Below are positions 1 to 8,057 of a DNA stretch of 64,000 bases, one piece after another. How positions within the stretch are numbered: position 1 is the stretch's first letter; each line of letters opens with the position of its first letter. The DNA lies in NCBI RefSeq assembly GCF_024494355.1, contig NZ_JAKNQY010000001.1, positions 124,001 to 188,000 on the forward strand, written 5' to 3'. A model generated the notes under the pieces. It was not told the DNA's origin. It searched no databases and saw only the letters and a program-made list of their open reading frames with translations. Source of the DNA: Pseudomonas sp. Q11. GTDB lineage: Bacteria > Pseudomonadota > Gammaproteobacteria > Pseudomonadales > Pseudomonadaceae. The position numbers and the translations under genes are program-made.

Positions 1-128
1 ACCTGCACCACCCCGCTCAACAGCGCCAGCAACGCACCGAGCGTCGCGCTCCAGCCGACGCCCAGGCCCTTGGGTTGCCAGATCACCAGCGTAATGGTCA
101 GCAGGAAAATCAACGACGCGAGGAGCAT
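1..128 (-). CDS. arsB: ArsB-like arsenite efflux pump, N-terminal fragment
   Basis: The first 42 residues of a gene that runs off the left edge are visible. They form one hydrophobic helix ([19 protein letters not shown]) followed by a glycine-rich [19 protein letters not shown] stretch, which is how Pseudomonas ArsB pumps begin. ArsB is an inner-membrane transporter that expels arsenite or antimonite. No arsR, arsC or arsH is visible upstream on this strand within the window. The identification rests only on recalled resemblance of the N-terminus. The start is the first ATG before the helix; only a weak purine-rich site precedes it. Confidence 0.6.
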   Translation of the reverse strand, partial: MLLASLIFLLTITLVIWQPKGLGVGWSATLGALLALLSGVVQ

Positions 129-227
129 GCGCAACAGCCTTGGAAGGAGGATTGAAAAGCGAAAATCAGCAGCAACGCGCTAACGGACAATCAGCCATGG
201 CGCTCACACTGAGGGGACCGACGCGAT

Positions 228-290
228 AAGGCTTATCTCACTGTGGAGAAGGTTTATCTCATTGTGGAGAAGGCTTATCCCACTGTGGGA
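228..290. repeat. Three 21-bp tandem repeats
   Basis: Three successive 21-bp units begin with AAGGCTTATCTCACTGTGGA, at 228, 249 and 270, with a few substitutions. The third unit runs directly into the left arm of the adjacent REP-like inverted repeat, so the array looks like a stuttered copy of the REP flank. Confidence 0.85.
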
Positions 291-374
291 GCAAGGCTTG
301 CCCGCGATAGCCGCGCCACGGTTTAACAGCTGAACCGCGATATCGTTCATCATGGGCAAGCCTTGCTCCCACAG
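283..374. repeat. REP-like inverted repeat pair
   Basis: Outward arms TGTGGGAGCAAGGCTTGCCC (283 on) and its near-exact reverse complement (351-374) enclose about 45 bases. This is the GTGGGAGC...GCTCCCAC family of Pseudomonas repetitive extragenic palindromes. Apart from this and the tandem repeats, the stretch 129-422 holds no gene I can support. Confidence 0.8.
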
Positions 375-422
375 AAAATCATTTCGCCACAAAGGTGATT
401 GGCTTGAAGCTGCGCAAAGATA

Positions 423-980
423 TCAAGCCTTCTTGTGCTGCTCGACCCACTTGCCGTAAGCATCGATGAATTTCTGCAAAAACGGCCTCACCGACTCAGA
501 CAGCTCGCCCTGCTCGTCAAACGCGCTCCCCGCGCCGGCCAGATAAGCCTCCGGCTGCTGCATGCAAGGCACATCGAGGAAGACCAGGGACTGGCGCAAA
601 TGATGATTGGCGCCAAAACCACCCATGGCGCCCGGCGACGCGCTGATCACCGCACCCGGTTTGCCGCTCAGGCAACTCTTTCCGTAAGGCCGCGAGCCGA
701 CGTCGATGGCATTTTTCATCGGTGCCGGAACCGAGCGGTTGTATTCAGGAGTGACAAACAGCAATGCGTCGGCCGCGCCAACCTGCTGACGGAAACTGCT
801 GTAGGCTGGTGGGGGTGTATCGTCAATATCTTCGTTGTAGAGCGGCAGGTCGCCTATTTCGATGATTTCCAGCTTCAGGTTGGCCGGCGCCAGATCCGCC
901 AGTGCCAGTGCAAGCTTGCGATTGATCGAAGCCTTGCGCAGGCTTCCCACTAAAACGGCCACGGTGTAGACATTATTCAT
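423..980 (-). CDS. NAD(P)H-dependent FMN reductase (ChrR/YieF-like)
   Basis: This 185-residue flavodoxin-fold enzyme probably binds FMN and uses NAD(P)H to reduce quinones, azo dyes or chromate by two electrons. The phosphate-binding GSLRKASINRK motif is at residues 12-22 and the flavin-contacting PEYNRSVP at 78-85, followed by SPGAMGGFG. Length and motifs fit the ChrR/YieF family. It is shorter than typical ArsH proteins, so despite the nearby arsB fragment I do not call it arsH. The start at 980 begins at MNNVYTVAVLVGS, where family proteins begin; an upstream extension to 1040 would be unrelated sequence. Confidence 0.85.
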   Translation of the reverse strand: MNNVYTVAVLVGSLRKASINRKLALALADLAPANLKLEIIEIGDLPLYNEDIDDTPPPAYSSFRQQVGAADALLFVTPEYNRSVPAPMKNAIDVGSRPYGKSCLSGKPGAVISASPGAMGGFGANHHLRQSLVFLDVPCMQQPEAYLAGAGSAFDEQGELSESVRPFLQKFIDAYGKWVEQHKKA

Positions 981-1165
981 TGGACACTTCTCGACTATGG
1001 GCTCAATGGAGCGTCTATTTATAGATGATCGGGCGGACAATTGGACCAGCGGAGAGCCGAAAACCTTTCCATTGGACTATTTTTTTCATGTAGGAAAACT
1101 TACCGCGCTTGACCAAGGTCTACAGAACCGCAAATCGAGTGATTTATTTCCAGAGGTTCTAAGCA

Positions 1166-1402
1166 ATGGCAGCAGTACTTGTCGGACAATTTCATGCGCG
1201 GGACGCCGAAGGCCGCGTCTATTCAGTGCATGAATTCCAGGAATCGACCCCGTCACCCGACGGTAACGGCAAGGAGCCTGTCACCACGTATCGGTTGGCC
1301 ATCGGTGATCGCGTCAAAAAACTCGAAGACGAAGACGAGTTTGAGTTGGTGCAGTCCGGCGTCGTTCTAAAGCGTGAACCTGAAACGCAAATCGCTTCAT
1401 AA
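1166..1402 (+). CDS. Small conserved-type hypothetical protein
   Basis: This is a 78-residue soluble, acidic protein with no signal peptide, membrane segment or motif that I recognise. It contains a charged run KKLEDEDEFELVQSG near residues 50-64. An AGAGG-like purine stretch lies about 10 bases before the ATG, and the codon choice looks like its neighbours, which supports a real gene. It sits alone between the flavin reductase on the other strand and a LysR regulator. Function unknown. Confidence 0.65.
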   Translation: MAAVLVGQFHARDAEGRVYSVHEFQESTPSPDGNGKEPVTTYRLAIGDRVKKLEDEDEFELVQSGVVLKREPETQIAS

Positions 1403-1488
1403 CCAGTTGTTATGAGCAGAAGTCATGCCCGGACTTGGGTTAGGATTCAGCCACTCAATGGCTCACCCGCCCAACATGGACTGCTTGC

Positions 1489-2382
1489 ATGCGTTTACGC
1501 CACATCGAAGTGATCCAGGCGCTGTTGCAAACCGGCCACCTCGGCACGGCGGCCGAATGGTTGCAATTGCCGGTGGCAGCGGTCGAGGCGACGTTGCGCG
1601 ACGCCGAATTGCAGCTGGGTTTCATGCTGTTTGCCAGTGTGCGCGGGCGATTGCAGGCGACTCGAGAAGCCCTTGAGTTGCGCGACGGCATCACGCGGGT
1701 GTATGACACCCTCGAACCGGTGCAACGCCTGGCCAGCAGCCTGAAACACTATCAGGCGCCGCCCCTGCGCATCATTTGCACGCCACCGCTGGCCCAACAG
1801 TTACTGCCCCAGGGTATCGCCGCCCTGCGTCGACGCCATCCGGACGCCCCTTGCACGCTGCTCAGCCAACCGACCCGAGACATTATCCAGAGCCTTCTGC
1901 TGCGCGAAAGTGACTTGGGCCTGAGCTTGCACGACCCCGAACACCCAGACATCCAGTGCCAGATGATCGCCCAGGGCAAACTGCAATTGCTCGCGCCCCA
2001 CGGCTGGCTGCAACCGCGGCAAAAATACATTTCGATTCAGGATCTGGCCGGCCAGTCGCTGGTAGGCCTGGATGGCCACGACCCGCTGAGCCCTGCGTTC
2101 GATCATAAACTGGCGGCGCTACGCCCGGCGCCGGTCATCCAGATCCGCGTACAGACCCATCAGATGATGCGCGCCATGGTCGAGGCCGGTGAAGGGCTTG
2201 CCATCGTCGACCCCTTCACCGCGTCAGGTGCCAAGGACGGCGGGCTGGACGTATGCCCGGTGTCGCCCGCCATTCCCATCGGCCTTTATGCCCTGAGCCT
2301 GAAGGGCACGACGCCTTGCCCCACCCTCCAGTCACTGCTGGAACTGATTACGGAACAAGCCGAGGCGCTGTTGGGCCACTGA
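1489..2382 (+). CDS. LysR-family transcriptional regulator
   Basis: The protein has 297 residues. Residues 1-60 form a winged helix-turn-helix (RLRHIEVIQALLQTGHLGTAAEWLQLPVAAV is cut here for brevity: the helix pair lies at about 14-38), with the typical 'TAA' of the first helix. Residues about 85-290 form a periplasmic-binding-like effector domain. LysR proteins bind DNA as tetramers and respond to small ligands. The ligand cannot be read from sequence. The recognition helix is less conserved than usual (VAAVEATLRDAE where most have SAVSRQIRxLE). The last 35 bases overlap the end of the convergent acetyltransferase gene. Confidence 0.82.
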   Translation: MRLRHIEVIQALLQTGHLGTAAEWLQLPVAAVEATLRDAELQLGFMLFASVRGRLQATREALELRDGITRVYDTLEPVQRLASSLKHYQAPPLRIICTPPLAQQLLPQGIAALRRRHPDAPCTLLSQPTRDIIQSLLLRESDLGLSLHDPEHPDIQCQMIAQGKLQLLAPHGWLQPRQKYISIQDLAGQSLVGLDGHDPLSPAFDHKLAALRPAPVIQIRVQTHQMMRAMVEAGEGLAIVDPFTASGAKDGGLDVCPVSPAIPIGLYALSLKGTTPCPTLQSLLELITEQAEALLGH

Positions 2383-2962
2383 TCTCCATGCCCAGCGGAT
2401 CGTCGAACAACCGGTACCAGAACAACGCCACCTCGGCGGTATGACGATCAATGCCCCGATAACGCAGGTGATCGATCCCGCCCAGCACGTAACCGCAACG
2501 CTCGTAGAGCCGGCAAGCCCCCAGGTTGTTGTTCTGGGTCTCGAGCATGATTCCCGGTAGTTTTTTCTTGCGGCTCCAGAAGTGAGCGACGTCTAGCAAA
2601 GCCTTGGCCACACCGTGGCGACGAGCCGGGGCATGCACGGCGAGTTCATCGATGTGGGCAAAACCGTTCCAGTTGGTACTCACCACCAGATGCCCTACCG
2701 GCTGATCGTCGAGATAAGCCATGAATATCTCGCTGTCCGGAGCGTCTCGGAAGTTGCTGAATTCCTCTGGATCGATGCCATAGCATTTGCGATAAGGCGC
2801 AATCGGCGTCACTGGCCATTGGCTCACCGATCGACCCACCTGCGCGGCCCCGTAGGCACTGACTTCGAAACTGAAATCGCTGCCCCATATGTAGGCCGCA
2901 AAGCCGTCATCGACGACACGCACCGACAAGCCGGGGTGCTTGGGATTGATAACCGGCTGCAT
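2348..2962 (-). CDS. GNAT-family N-acetyltransferase
   Basis: The GNAT core covers about residues 85-175 of this 204-residue protein. It includes the acetyl-CoA pyrophosphate-binding segment ARRHGVAKALLD (R/Q-x-x-G-x-G/A type), a preceding beta strand IDELAVHAPA, and the later ETQNNNLGACRLYERCGY motif typical of GNAT helix alpha-4 and strand 7. The substrate is unknown; it could be an amino group on a protein or a small molecule. The start at 2962 has GAGGA 11 bases upstream; an in-frame ATG at 2980 is possible. Its 3' end overlaps the LysR gene on the opposite strand by 35 bases. Confidence 0.8.
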   Translation of the reverse strand: MQPVINPKHPGLSVRVVDDGFAAYIWGSDFSFEVSAYGAAQVGRSVSQWPVTPIAPYRKCYGIDPEEFSNFRDAPDSEIFMAYLDDQPVGHLVVSTNWNGFAHIDELAVHAPARRHGVAKALLDVAHFWSRKKKLPGIMLETQNNNLGACRLYERCGYVLGGIDHLRYRGIDRHTAEVALFWYRLFDDPLGMEISGPTAPRLVP

Positions 2963-3123
2963 ACTGGGAAAAGTCCTCATTCCTTGAGACAACCAAAGGC
3001 GCACTGCCATCCATTGCCCTTGCCTCTCGAAACTTCATACATCAAGCGGGTATCCGTAGCCTGCCCGTCACTTCAGGTTAGAAGGTACTGGCAATTGTGG
3101 CGAGAAATGAATGAGGACTGCCC

Positions 3124-3212
3124 TTGTGGGAGCGAGCCTGCTCGCGATGGGATCTCTTTGGTCCAACAGACATACCGAGCTGCCTGCATCGCGAGCAGGC
3201 TCGCTCCCACAA
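3124..3212. repeat. REP-like inverted repeat pair
   Basis: The arms TTGTGGGAGCGAGCCTGCTC and the reverse complement ending at 3212 pair almost perfectly around a loop of about 37 bases. It lies between the acetyltransferase start and the dnaQ stop. Confidence 0.85.
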
Positions 3213-3234
3213 AGGGTACGACCGTGGCGCAAGA

Positions 3235-3996
3235 TCAGTTCGCTGCGGCCTGGGATTCGGCCAATTGCGACCACAGTGCCGGAGCACCGGCAGATTTGGC
3301 GATGGCTTCCAGACGTGTGGCATGTTCGGCCAGGTCGTTTTCGCTGGCTCGAATGATCCGGCTTGGCTTGCGGTCGGCGGGTAAGCGTCGAATTTCCGTG
3401 GCCTGGTTACCCGAACCTTCACCCGTGCCATTGCCATCGGAGGCGTTGCCAGCCAGCGACAGACTGGTCTGGCCGCCTGTCATGGTCAGGTAGACGTCGG
3501 CAAGAATCTCCGAGTCAAGCAAGGCGCCGTGCAATTCACGGCCGGAGTTGTCGACCCCATAACGCTTGCACAAGGCATCGAGGCTGTTGCGCTGCCCCGG
3601 GTGCCGCTCCCGGGCCATCATCAGGGTATCGAGGATGGAGCAGTGCTGAGTGATATCGGCCCGGTCGTGCTGCCCCATCAGGGCAAATTCGTTGTTGATG
3701 AAACCAACGTCGAACGCCGCGTTATGGATGATCAGCTGCGCACCCTGGATGAACTCGAAGAATTCGTCGGCTACTTCGGCGAAGCGCGGCTTGCCCACCA
3801 GGAACTCATTGGTGATGCCATGCACGCCGATGGCGCCTTCGTCACTTTCGCGGTCCGGTTGCAGGTAGACATGAAAATGACGCCCGGTCAGGCGCCGGCC
3901 GATCAGTTCGACACAGCCGATTTCGATAATCCGGTGACCATCGGTCACCGGCATGCCGGTGGTTTCGGTATCCAGTACAACAGATCTGTTGGCCAT
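3235..3996 (-). CDS. dnaQ: DNA polymerase III epsilon subunit (3'-5' proofreading exonuclease)
   Basis: This DEDDh exonuclease edits mismatches for the replicative polymerase core. Exo I is VVLDTETTG (D9, E11), Exo II is HNAAFDVGFIN (about 95-105) and Exo III is HGALLDSEILAD (about 155-166), so the whole catalytic set (two D, one E, H and D) is present. The 253 residues slightly exceed E. coli epsilon, and the C-terminal tail is the part that binds the polymerase alpha subunit. It follows rnhA on the same strand, with a REP-like element between them, preserving the rnhA-dnaQ linkage seen across gammaproteobacteria. Confidence 0.96.
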   Translation of the reverse strand: MANRSVVLDTETTGMPVTDGHRIIEIGCVELIGRRLTGRHFHVYLQPDRESDEGAIGVHGITNEFLVGKPRFAEVADEFFEFIQGAQLIIHNAAFDVGFINNEFALMGQHDRADITQHCSILDTLMMARERHPGQRNSLDALCKRYGVDNSGRELHGALLDSEILADVYLTMTGGQTSLSLAGNASDGNGTGEGSGNQATEIRRLPADRKPSRIIRASENDLAEHATRLEAIAKSAGAPALWSQLAESQAAAN

Positions 3997-4083
3997 CAGT
4001 GTTCAGCTCTCAACGGGCATGCTTGCAAAAGCGGTGATGTTAACACGCTCCGATAGCGAGGGGACTTACCTGAAACCTGGCTT

Positions 4084-4187
4084 ATGGGAGCAAAGCTGTG
4101 GGAGCAAAGCTTGCTCGCGATGAAGATAATGCGGTCTTTCAGGAAAACCAGAGCGCCTGTGTCGCGAGCAAGCTTTGCTCCCACACA
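4084..4187. repeat. REP-like inverted repeat with duplicated left arm
   Basis: TGTGGGAGCAAAGCTTGCTC (4097 on) pairs with the reverse complement at 4162-4187. A partial extra copy of the left arm, ATGGGAGCAAAGC, lies just upstream at 4084-4096, giving a short tandem duplication. The element fills the rnhA-dnaQ gap. Confidence 0.8.
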
Positions 4188-4230
4188 AGCTCCCTCGCCT
4201 CATCCTGTTCAGGCCCCGACAACACTCCTA

Positions 4231-4683
4231 TCAAGCCTGCTTGAAACCCCGCACCTCATCCACCCCACGGTTGGCCAACTGGTCGGCCCGTTCGTTACCG
4301 TGATGGCCGATGTGGCCGCGCACCCATTTCCAGGTGACGTTGTGGCGGTTGACCTGCTCGTCGAGCTGCTTCCAGAGATCGGCGTTCTTCACCGGTTCTT
4401 TCGCAGCAGTTTTCCAGCCGCGCTTCTTCCAGTTGGCCATCCACTCATTGATGCCTTTCATCACATACTGCGAGTCGGTCACCAGCAATACGTCGCAGGA
4501 GCGCTTAAGTTCTTCCAGCCCTCGAATGGCGCCCATCAGCTCCATGCGGTTGTTGGTGGTATTGGTTTCACCGCCCCAGAGCTCCTTCTCAACACCCTTG
4601 CACACCAGCAACGCCCCCCAGCCACCCGGGCCGGGGTTGCCCTTGCAGGCGCCGTCAGTGAAGAGTTCTACGCTATCGCTCAT
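4231..4683 (-). CDS. rnhA: Ribonuclease HI
   Basis: This enzyme degrades the RNA strand of RNA-DNA hybrids, removing R-loops and primer remnants. The metal-binding carboxylates fall at the same numbering as in E. coli RNase HI: D10 ([15 protein letters not shown]), E48 (NRMELMGAI), D70 (VTDSQYV) and D134 (ERADQLA), with the catalytic histidine H124 in RGHIGHHGN. The 150-residue length is typical. It is encoded between a YafS-like methyltransferase and dnaQ, as in E. coli. Confidence 0.97.
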   Translation of the reverse strand: MSDSVELFTDGACKGNPGPGGWGALLVCKGVEKELWGGETNTTNNRMELMGAIRGLEELKRSCDVLLVTDSQYVMKGINEWMANWKKRGWKTAAKEPVKNADLWKQLDEQVNRHNVTWKWVRGHIGHHGNERADQLANRGVDEVRGFKQA

Positions 4684-4773
4684 GCCAATCCATCCAGAAA
4701 AAAATGCAAAAGCCTGCCGGACGGGAACGACAATACCCGAAACCGAAATACCGGCCAGACCATCAGAAAAAGT

Positions 4774-5532
4774 TTACAGCTCGATGTGGCGACGATTGAC
4801 CTTGGCCATCGGCAAGGGAATCAGCTTGCCCATCGGCTCGCGTCGCGCCTGACGCACCGGACGCAGCCCGACTGCGATCTTGCGCGCCACCAATAAATAG
4901 AAGCCGCCGCCGGACAGTTGCCAGTCACCGGCCTTGCGCTCCCAGCCCGCCAGACGGGCCTGCCACTTGGGCGACGCAAGCGGCGGACGATAGCATCCGA
5001 AGCGGCGTTTCTCCAGCGCGAAGCCCAGCAGGTTGAGCCAGTCGCCGACCCTTGACGCCGAGATGCAGCGAGCCTGGCGCAAAGCATCGTGAGCAAAAAC
5101 GTGGCGCAAGCCCCAACTGCTCCAGGGATTGATGCCGATGATCAGCAGATGCCCGCCAGGGCGCACGCTGCTGGCGGCTTCGCGCAGCAACCCGTGAGGC
5201 GAGAGGCAGAAATCCAGGCCATGCTGCATCACGACCACGTCGGCGGCATGCTCGCTCAACGGCCAGGCCTGCTCCTCGCAGACAATCTCCACACCAGGCA
5301 ATGGCGCGCCCAGGCGCACATTACGCTGGACCTGCGGCGCCGACGGCGGCGTTTGCGCCGACGGGCCGTAGTGCACCAGATAGCCACCAAAGAACCGGCC
5401 CAGCTCGTCTTCGAGCATGCGCCGTTCTTCTTCCAGCAAAAACTGCCCGATAGGGCCGGACAGCCACTCACGGGCCGCGCTGATCAATGCCAGCCAGTCA
5501 GGATCAGCCTGAGCGAACGCTTCATCGGTCAT
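4774..5532 (-). CDS. YafS-like class I SAM-dependent methyltransferase
   Basis: This 252-residue protein carries a degenerate methyltransferase type 11 fold. The [34 protein letters not shown] region (about 105-138, described rather than quoted in full) has the acidic loop and PGG motif that follow the SAM-binding strand. The usual glycine-rich motif I is poorly conserved. It stands where E. coli has yafS, next to rnhA and divergent from gloB, so an unassigned small-molecule or macromolecule methyltransferase role is likely. The start at 5532 gives MTDEAFAQ; an in-frame ATG at 5544 is also possible. Confidence 0.78.
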   Translation of the reverse strand: MTDEAFAQADPDWLALISAAREWLSGPIGQFLLEEERRMLEDELGRFFGGYLVHYGPSAQTPPSAPQVQRNVRLGAPLPGVEIVCEEQAWPLSEHAADVVVMQHGLDFCLSPHGLLREAASSVRPGGHLLIIGINPWSSWGLRHVFAHDALRQARCISASRVGDWLNLLGFALEKRRFGCYRPPLASPKWQARLAGWERKAGDWQLSGGGFYLLVARKIAVGLRPVRQARREPMGKLIPLPMAKVNRRHIEL

Positions 5533-5597
5533 TGCATTCTCCAACGCGTCAGGAAGTTCTAAGATGCGCCTTTGTTTTCAGCTTGGCGAATTCCGCG

Positions 5598-6365
5598 ATG
5601 ATACAGATCAGTGCCCTGCCCGCGTTCACCGATAACTACATCTGGTTGTTACAGGACCATGCCACTCAACGCTGCGCCGTAGTGGACCCCGGCGACGCCA
5701 CGCCGGTGCAGGCCTGGCTCGACGCCCATCCGGGCTGGGTCTTGAGCGACATCCTGATCACCCACCATCATCACGACCATGTTGGCGGCGTCCAGGCGCT
5801 GAAAAACGCGACACACGCCACCGTCTACGGCCCGGCCAGTGAAAACATCCCGGCGCGGGACGTGGCGCTCCAGGACAACGACCAGTTCAGCGTGCTCGGC
5901 TGGGACTTCGATGTATACGCGGTGCCCGGCCACACCCTGGGCCATATCGCCTTCTACCATCACGGCCTGTTGTTCTGTGGCGACACCCTGTTCGCCGCCG
6001 GTTGTGGTCGGCTCTTCGAAGGCACGCCTGAACAAATGCATCAGTCCCTCAGCCGCCTCGCCTCCCTGCCTGAGGATACGCTGGTCTATTGCACCCATGA
6101 ATACACGCTCAGCAATCTGAGGTTCGCCGCTGCCGTGGAGCCGGGAAACCCGGACATTGCCGCCCGCCTGGAAAAAGTCAGCCAGCAACGCAAAGCAGGC
6201 GTCATGACCCTGCCCTCGACCCTGGCGCTCGAAAAGCTCACCAATCCATTTTTGCGCACGACTGAAACATCCGTTAAACAAAAAGCAGACGAACGGAACG
6301 GCCAGCGTAACGAGACGCCGAGTGAGGTTTTTGCGGCCTTGAGGGCGTGGAAAGATAAGTTCTAA
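5598..6365 (+). CDS. gloB: Hydroxyacylglutathione hydrolase (glyoxalase II)
   Basis: This metallo-beta-lactamase-fold enzyme hydrolyses S-lactoylglutathione to lactate and glutathione, completing methylglyoxal detoxification. The binuclear metal site [10 protein letters not shown] is at residues 55-64. The later ligands appear in [15 protein letters not shown] and CTHEYT, and the C-terminal substrate-binding helices end in [15 protein letters not shown]. The 255-residue length is standard. The start at 5598 ([14 protein letters not shown]) is where family members begin. It is divergent from the methyltransferase across a short 65-base gap. Confidence 0.96.
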   Translation: MIQISALPAFTDNYIWLLQDHATQRCAVVDPGDATPVQAWLDAHPGWVLSDILITHHHHDHVGGVQALKNATHATVYGPASENIPARDVALQDNDQFSVLGWDFDVYAVPGHTLGHIAFYHHGLLFCGDTLFAAGCGRLFEGTPEQMHQSLSRLASLPEDTLVYCTHEYTLSNLRFAAAVEPGNPDIAARLEKVSQQRKAGVMTLPSTLALEKLTNPFLRTTETSVKQKADERNGQRNETPSEVFAALRAWKDKF

Positions 6366-6464
6366 GGCAACTGGCGATTGATACAAAAATTCTGAATGGT
6401 TGACCTGTCGGGATGCGCTTCCTAGAATCGGCCGACATTTTTGCCCGGAACTTACTTCCAGCCA

Positions 6465-7895
6465 ATGTCGTCATCTATACGTAAGTCCGTCCAGTCAGAC
6501 ACATTGACCCGCTTGGCTCAAGCCATCGCAGTGGCTGTGTCCGCCACTCTGGCGGGCTGCCAGAGCACGAGCCAGGTGCCGCAGACCGATGTGGCTCATA
6601 CACCGAATATCGCCGCGCGCGCCAAACAGAAGCCCATCTGGCTCACTGAAAAACCCGCGCCTCAAGTGCCCCAGGACGTCTGGGAGCGCATGCGTCAAGG
6701 CTTCCAGTTGCAGGAAACCGCTGGCGTCAACCCGCGTATCGAGCAACAGCGCCTGTGGTTCGCCAGCAATCCATCCTTCCTGGAAAACGCTGGCGAACGT
6801 GGCAGCCTCTACATTCATTACATCGTCGAGCGCCTTGAAGAACGCAACATGCCACTGGAGCTGGCGCTGCTGCCGGTGATCGAAAGCGCCTACAACCCCA
6901 TGGCTTATTCCCGGGCCCATGCGGTGGGTCTGTGGCAGTTCATCCCGTCCACGGGGCGCTACTTTAACCTGCGCCAGACCCGCTTCTATGACGGGCGCCG
7001 TGACATCACCGCGTCCACCACGGCCGCGATGGACTACCTGACGCGCCTGCACGACATGTTCAACGGCGACTGGCTGTTGGCTTTGGCCGCTTACAACGCG
7101 GGCGAAGGTACGGTCAGCCGTGCCATCGAGCGCAACGAGAAACTCGGCCTGCCCACCGATTACTGGAACCTTTCTCTGCCCAGCGAAACCCAGGCCTATG
7201 TGCCGAAGTTGCTGGCATTGTCCCAGGTCGTGCTGTCTCCCGAGGCTTACGGGGTCAACCTCAACCCGATCGCCAACGAACCGTATTTCCAGGTCGTCGA
7301 GATCAACCAGCGCATGGACCTGTCCAAGGTCGCGGCGGTGGCCGACATCGACGAAGACGAGCTGTTCCAGCTCAACCCGGCCTTCAAGCAGCGCACCACC
7401 ATCGACGGCCCGCAGCATCTGCTGGTTCCCACGTCCAAGGCACAATTGCTGACTGCCAGCCTGTCCACCATGCGTCCGGAAGAACTGATCAGCAAACGAT
7501 CGCTCAAACCGGTTTTTGAAACAGCCGGAGGCAGTTCCGTCCAAGGCGCCAAGCGCACCTACCGGGTCAAACGCGGCGATACCCTGAGCCAGATCGCCAG
7601 GACACACAAGGTCCAGACCAAAGACTTGCAACGCTGGAACAAGTTGAGCGGCAACAAACTCAAGATTGGCCAGGCCCTGGTCATGCAGGACACCCGCAAG
7701 CGCACCAGCACTGTGGTCGCCGCCAACAGCAAGAGCAAGAAGAAGCAGACCCAATACAAGGTCAAGCGAGGCGACTCGCTGTACGTGGTCGCCAAGCGCT
7801 TCAACGTGGAAATGCAGCACCTCAAGCGCTGGAATCCACGGGTAGGCAAGGCACTGAAGCCTGGGCAGATGCTGACGGTTTACTCTCCGCACTAA
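6465..7895 (+). CDS. mltD: Membrane-bound lytic murein transglycosylase D
   Basis: This outer-membrane lipoprotein cleaves peptidoglycan glycan strands with formation of 1,6-anhydromuramic acid. An N-terminal signal ends in the lipobox LAGC (C32). A family 1 SLT domain lies at about 100-230, with the catalytic glutamate in LPVIESAYNP and the GLWQFIPSTGR motif. Two LysM peptidoglycan-binding repeats lie at the C-terminus, YRVKRGDTLSQIA and YKVKRGDSLYVVA. The start at 6465 gives a canonical lipoprotein signal. It follows gloB, as in E. coli, and precedes the peptide transporter operon. Confidence 0.95.
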   Translation: MSSSIRKSVQSDTLTRLAQAIAVAVSATLAGCQSTSQVPQTDVAHTPNIAARAKQKPIWLTEKPAPQVPQDVWERMRQGFQLQETAGVNPRIEQQRLWFASNPSFLENAGERGSLYIHYIVERLEERNMPLELALLPVIESAYNPMAYSRAHAVGLWQFIPSTGRYFNLRQTRFYDGRRDITASTTAAMDYLTRLHDMFNGDWLLALAAYNAGEGTVSRAIERNEKLGLPTDYWNLSLPSETQAYVPKLLALSQVVLSPEAYGVNLNPIANEPYFQVVEINQRMDLSKVAAVADIDEDELFQLNPAFKQRTTIDGPQHLLVPTSKAQLLTASLSTMRPEELISKRSLKPVFETAGGSSVQGAKRTYRVKRGDTLSQIARTHKVQTKDLQRWNKLSGNKLKIGQALVMQDTRKRTSTVVAANSKSKKKQTQYKVKRGDSLYVVAKRFNVEMQHLKRWNPRVGKALKPGQMLTVYSPH

Positions 7896-7910
7896 GCCTG
7901 ACTGAGGAGG

Positions 7911-7944
7911 GGGCTGCTTCGCAGCCCAACGGGAGCAAGCTCCC
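7911..7944. repeat. Two small palindromes after mltD
   Basis: GGGCTGC-TTC-GCAGCCC (7911-7927) and GGGAGC-AA-GCTCCC (7931-7944) sit side by side about 15 bases past the mltD stop. No T-run follows either, so they look like single REP-type units rather than an intrinsic terminator. Confidence 0.55.
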
Positions 7945-8057
7945 TCGCCACGGTTTCAGGTAATCCCTGAAGCTTTCGGCTCCCGCCTTTTTCCTGCTGA
8001 TACAAGCTGTTACTGTACAGGCCATAAAGCCCAAGCCGCCTGGATCGGATCTCAGAC

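Noticed and set aside
228..290. Possible CRISPR or iteron array
   Set aside because: Three directly abutting units without spacers and no replication gene nearby.
423..980. Calling the flavin reductase arsH
   Set aside because: The length (185) and N-terminus fit ChrR/YieF better, and it is not in a tight unit with arsB.
7911..7927. Hairpin after mltD as an intrinsic terminator
   Set aside because: The stem is good but no T-run follows.
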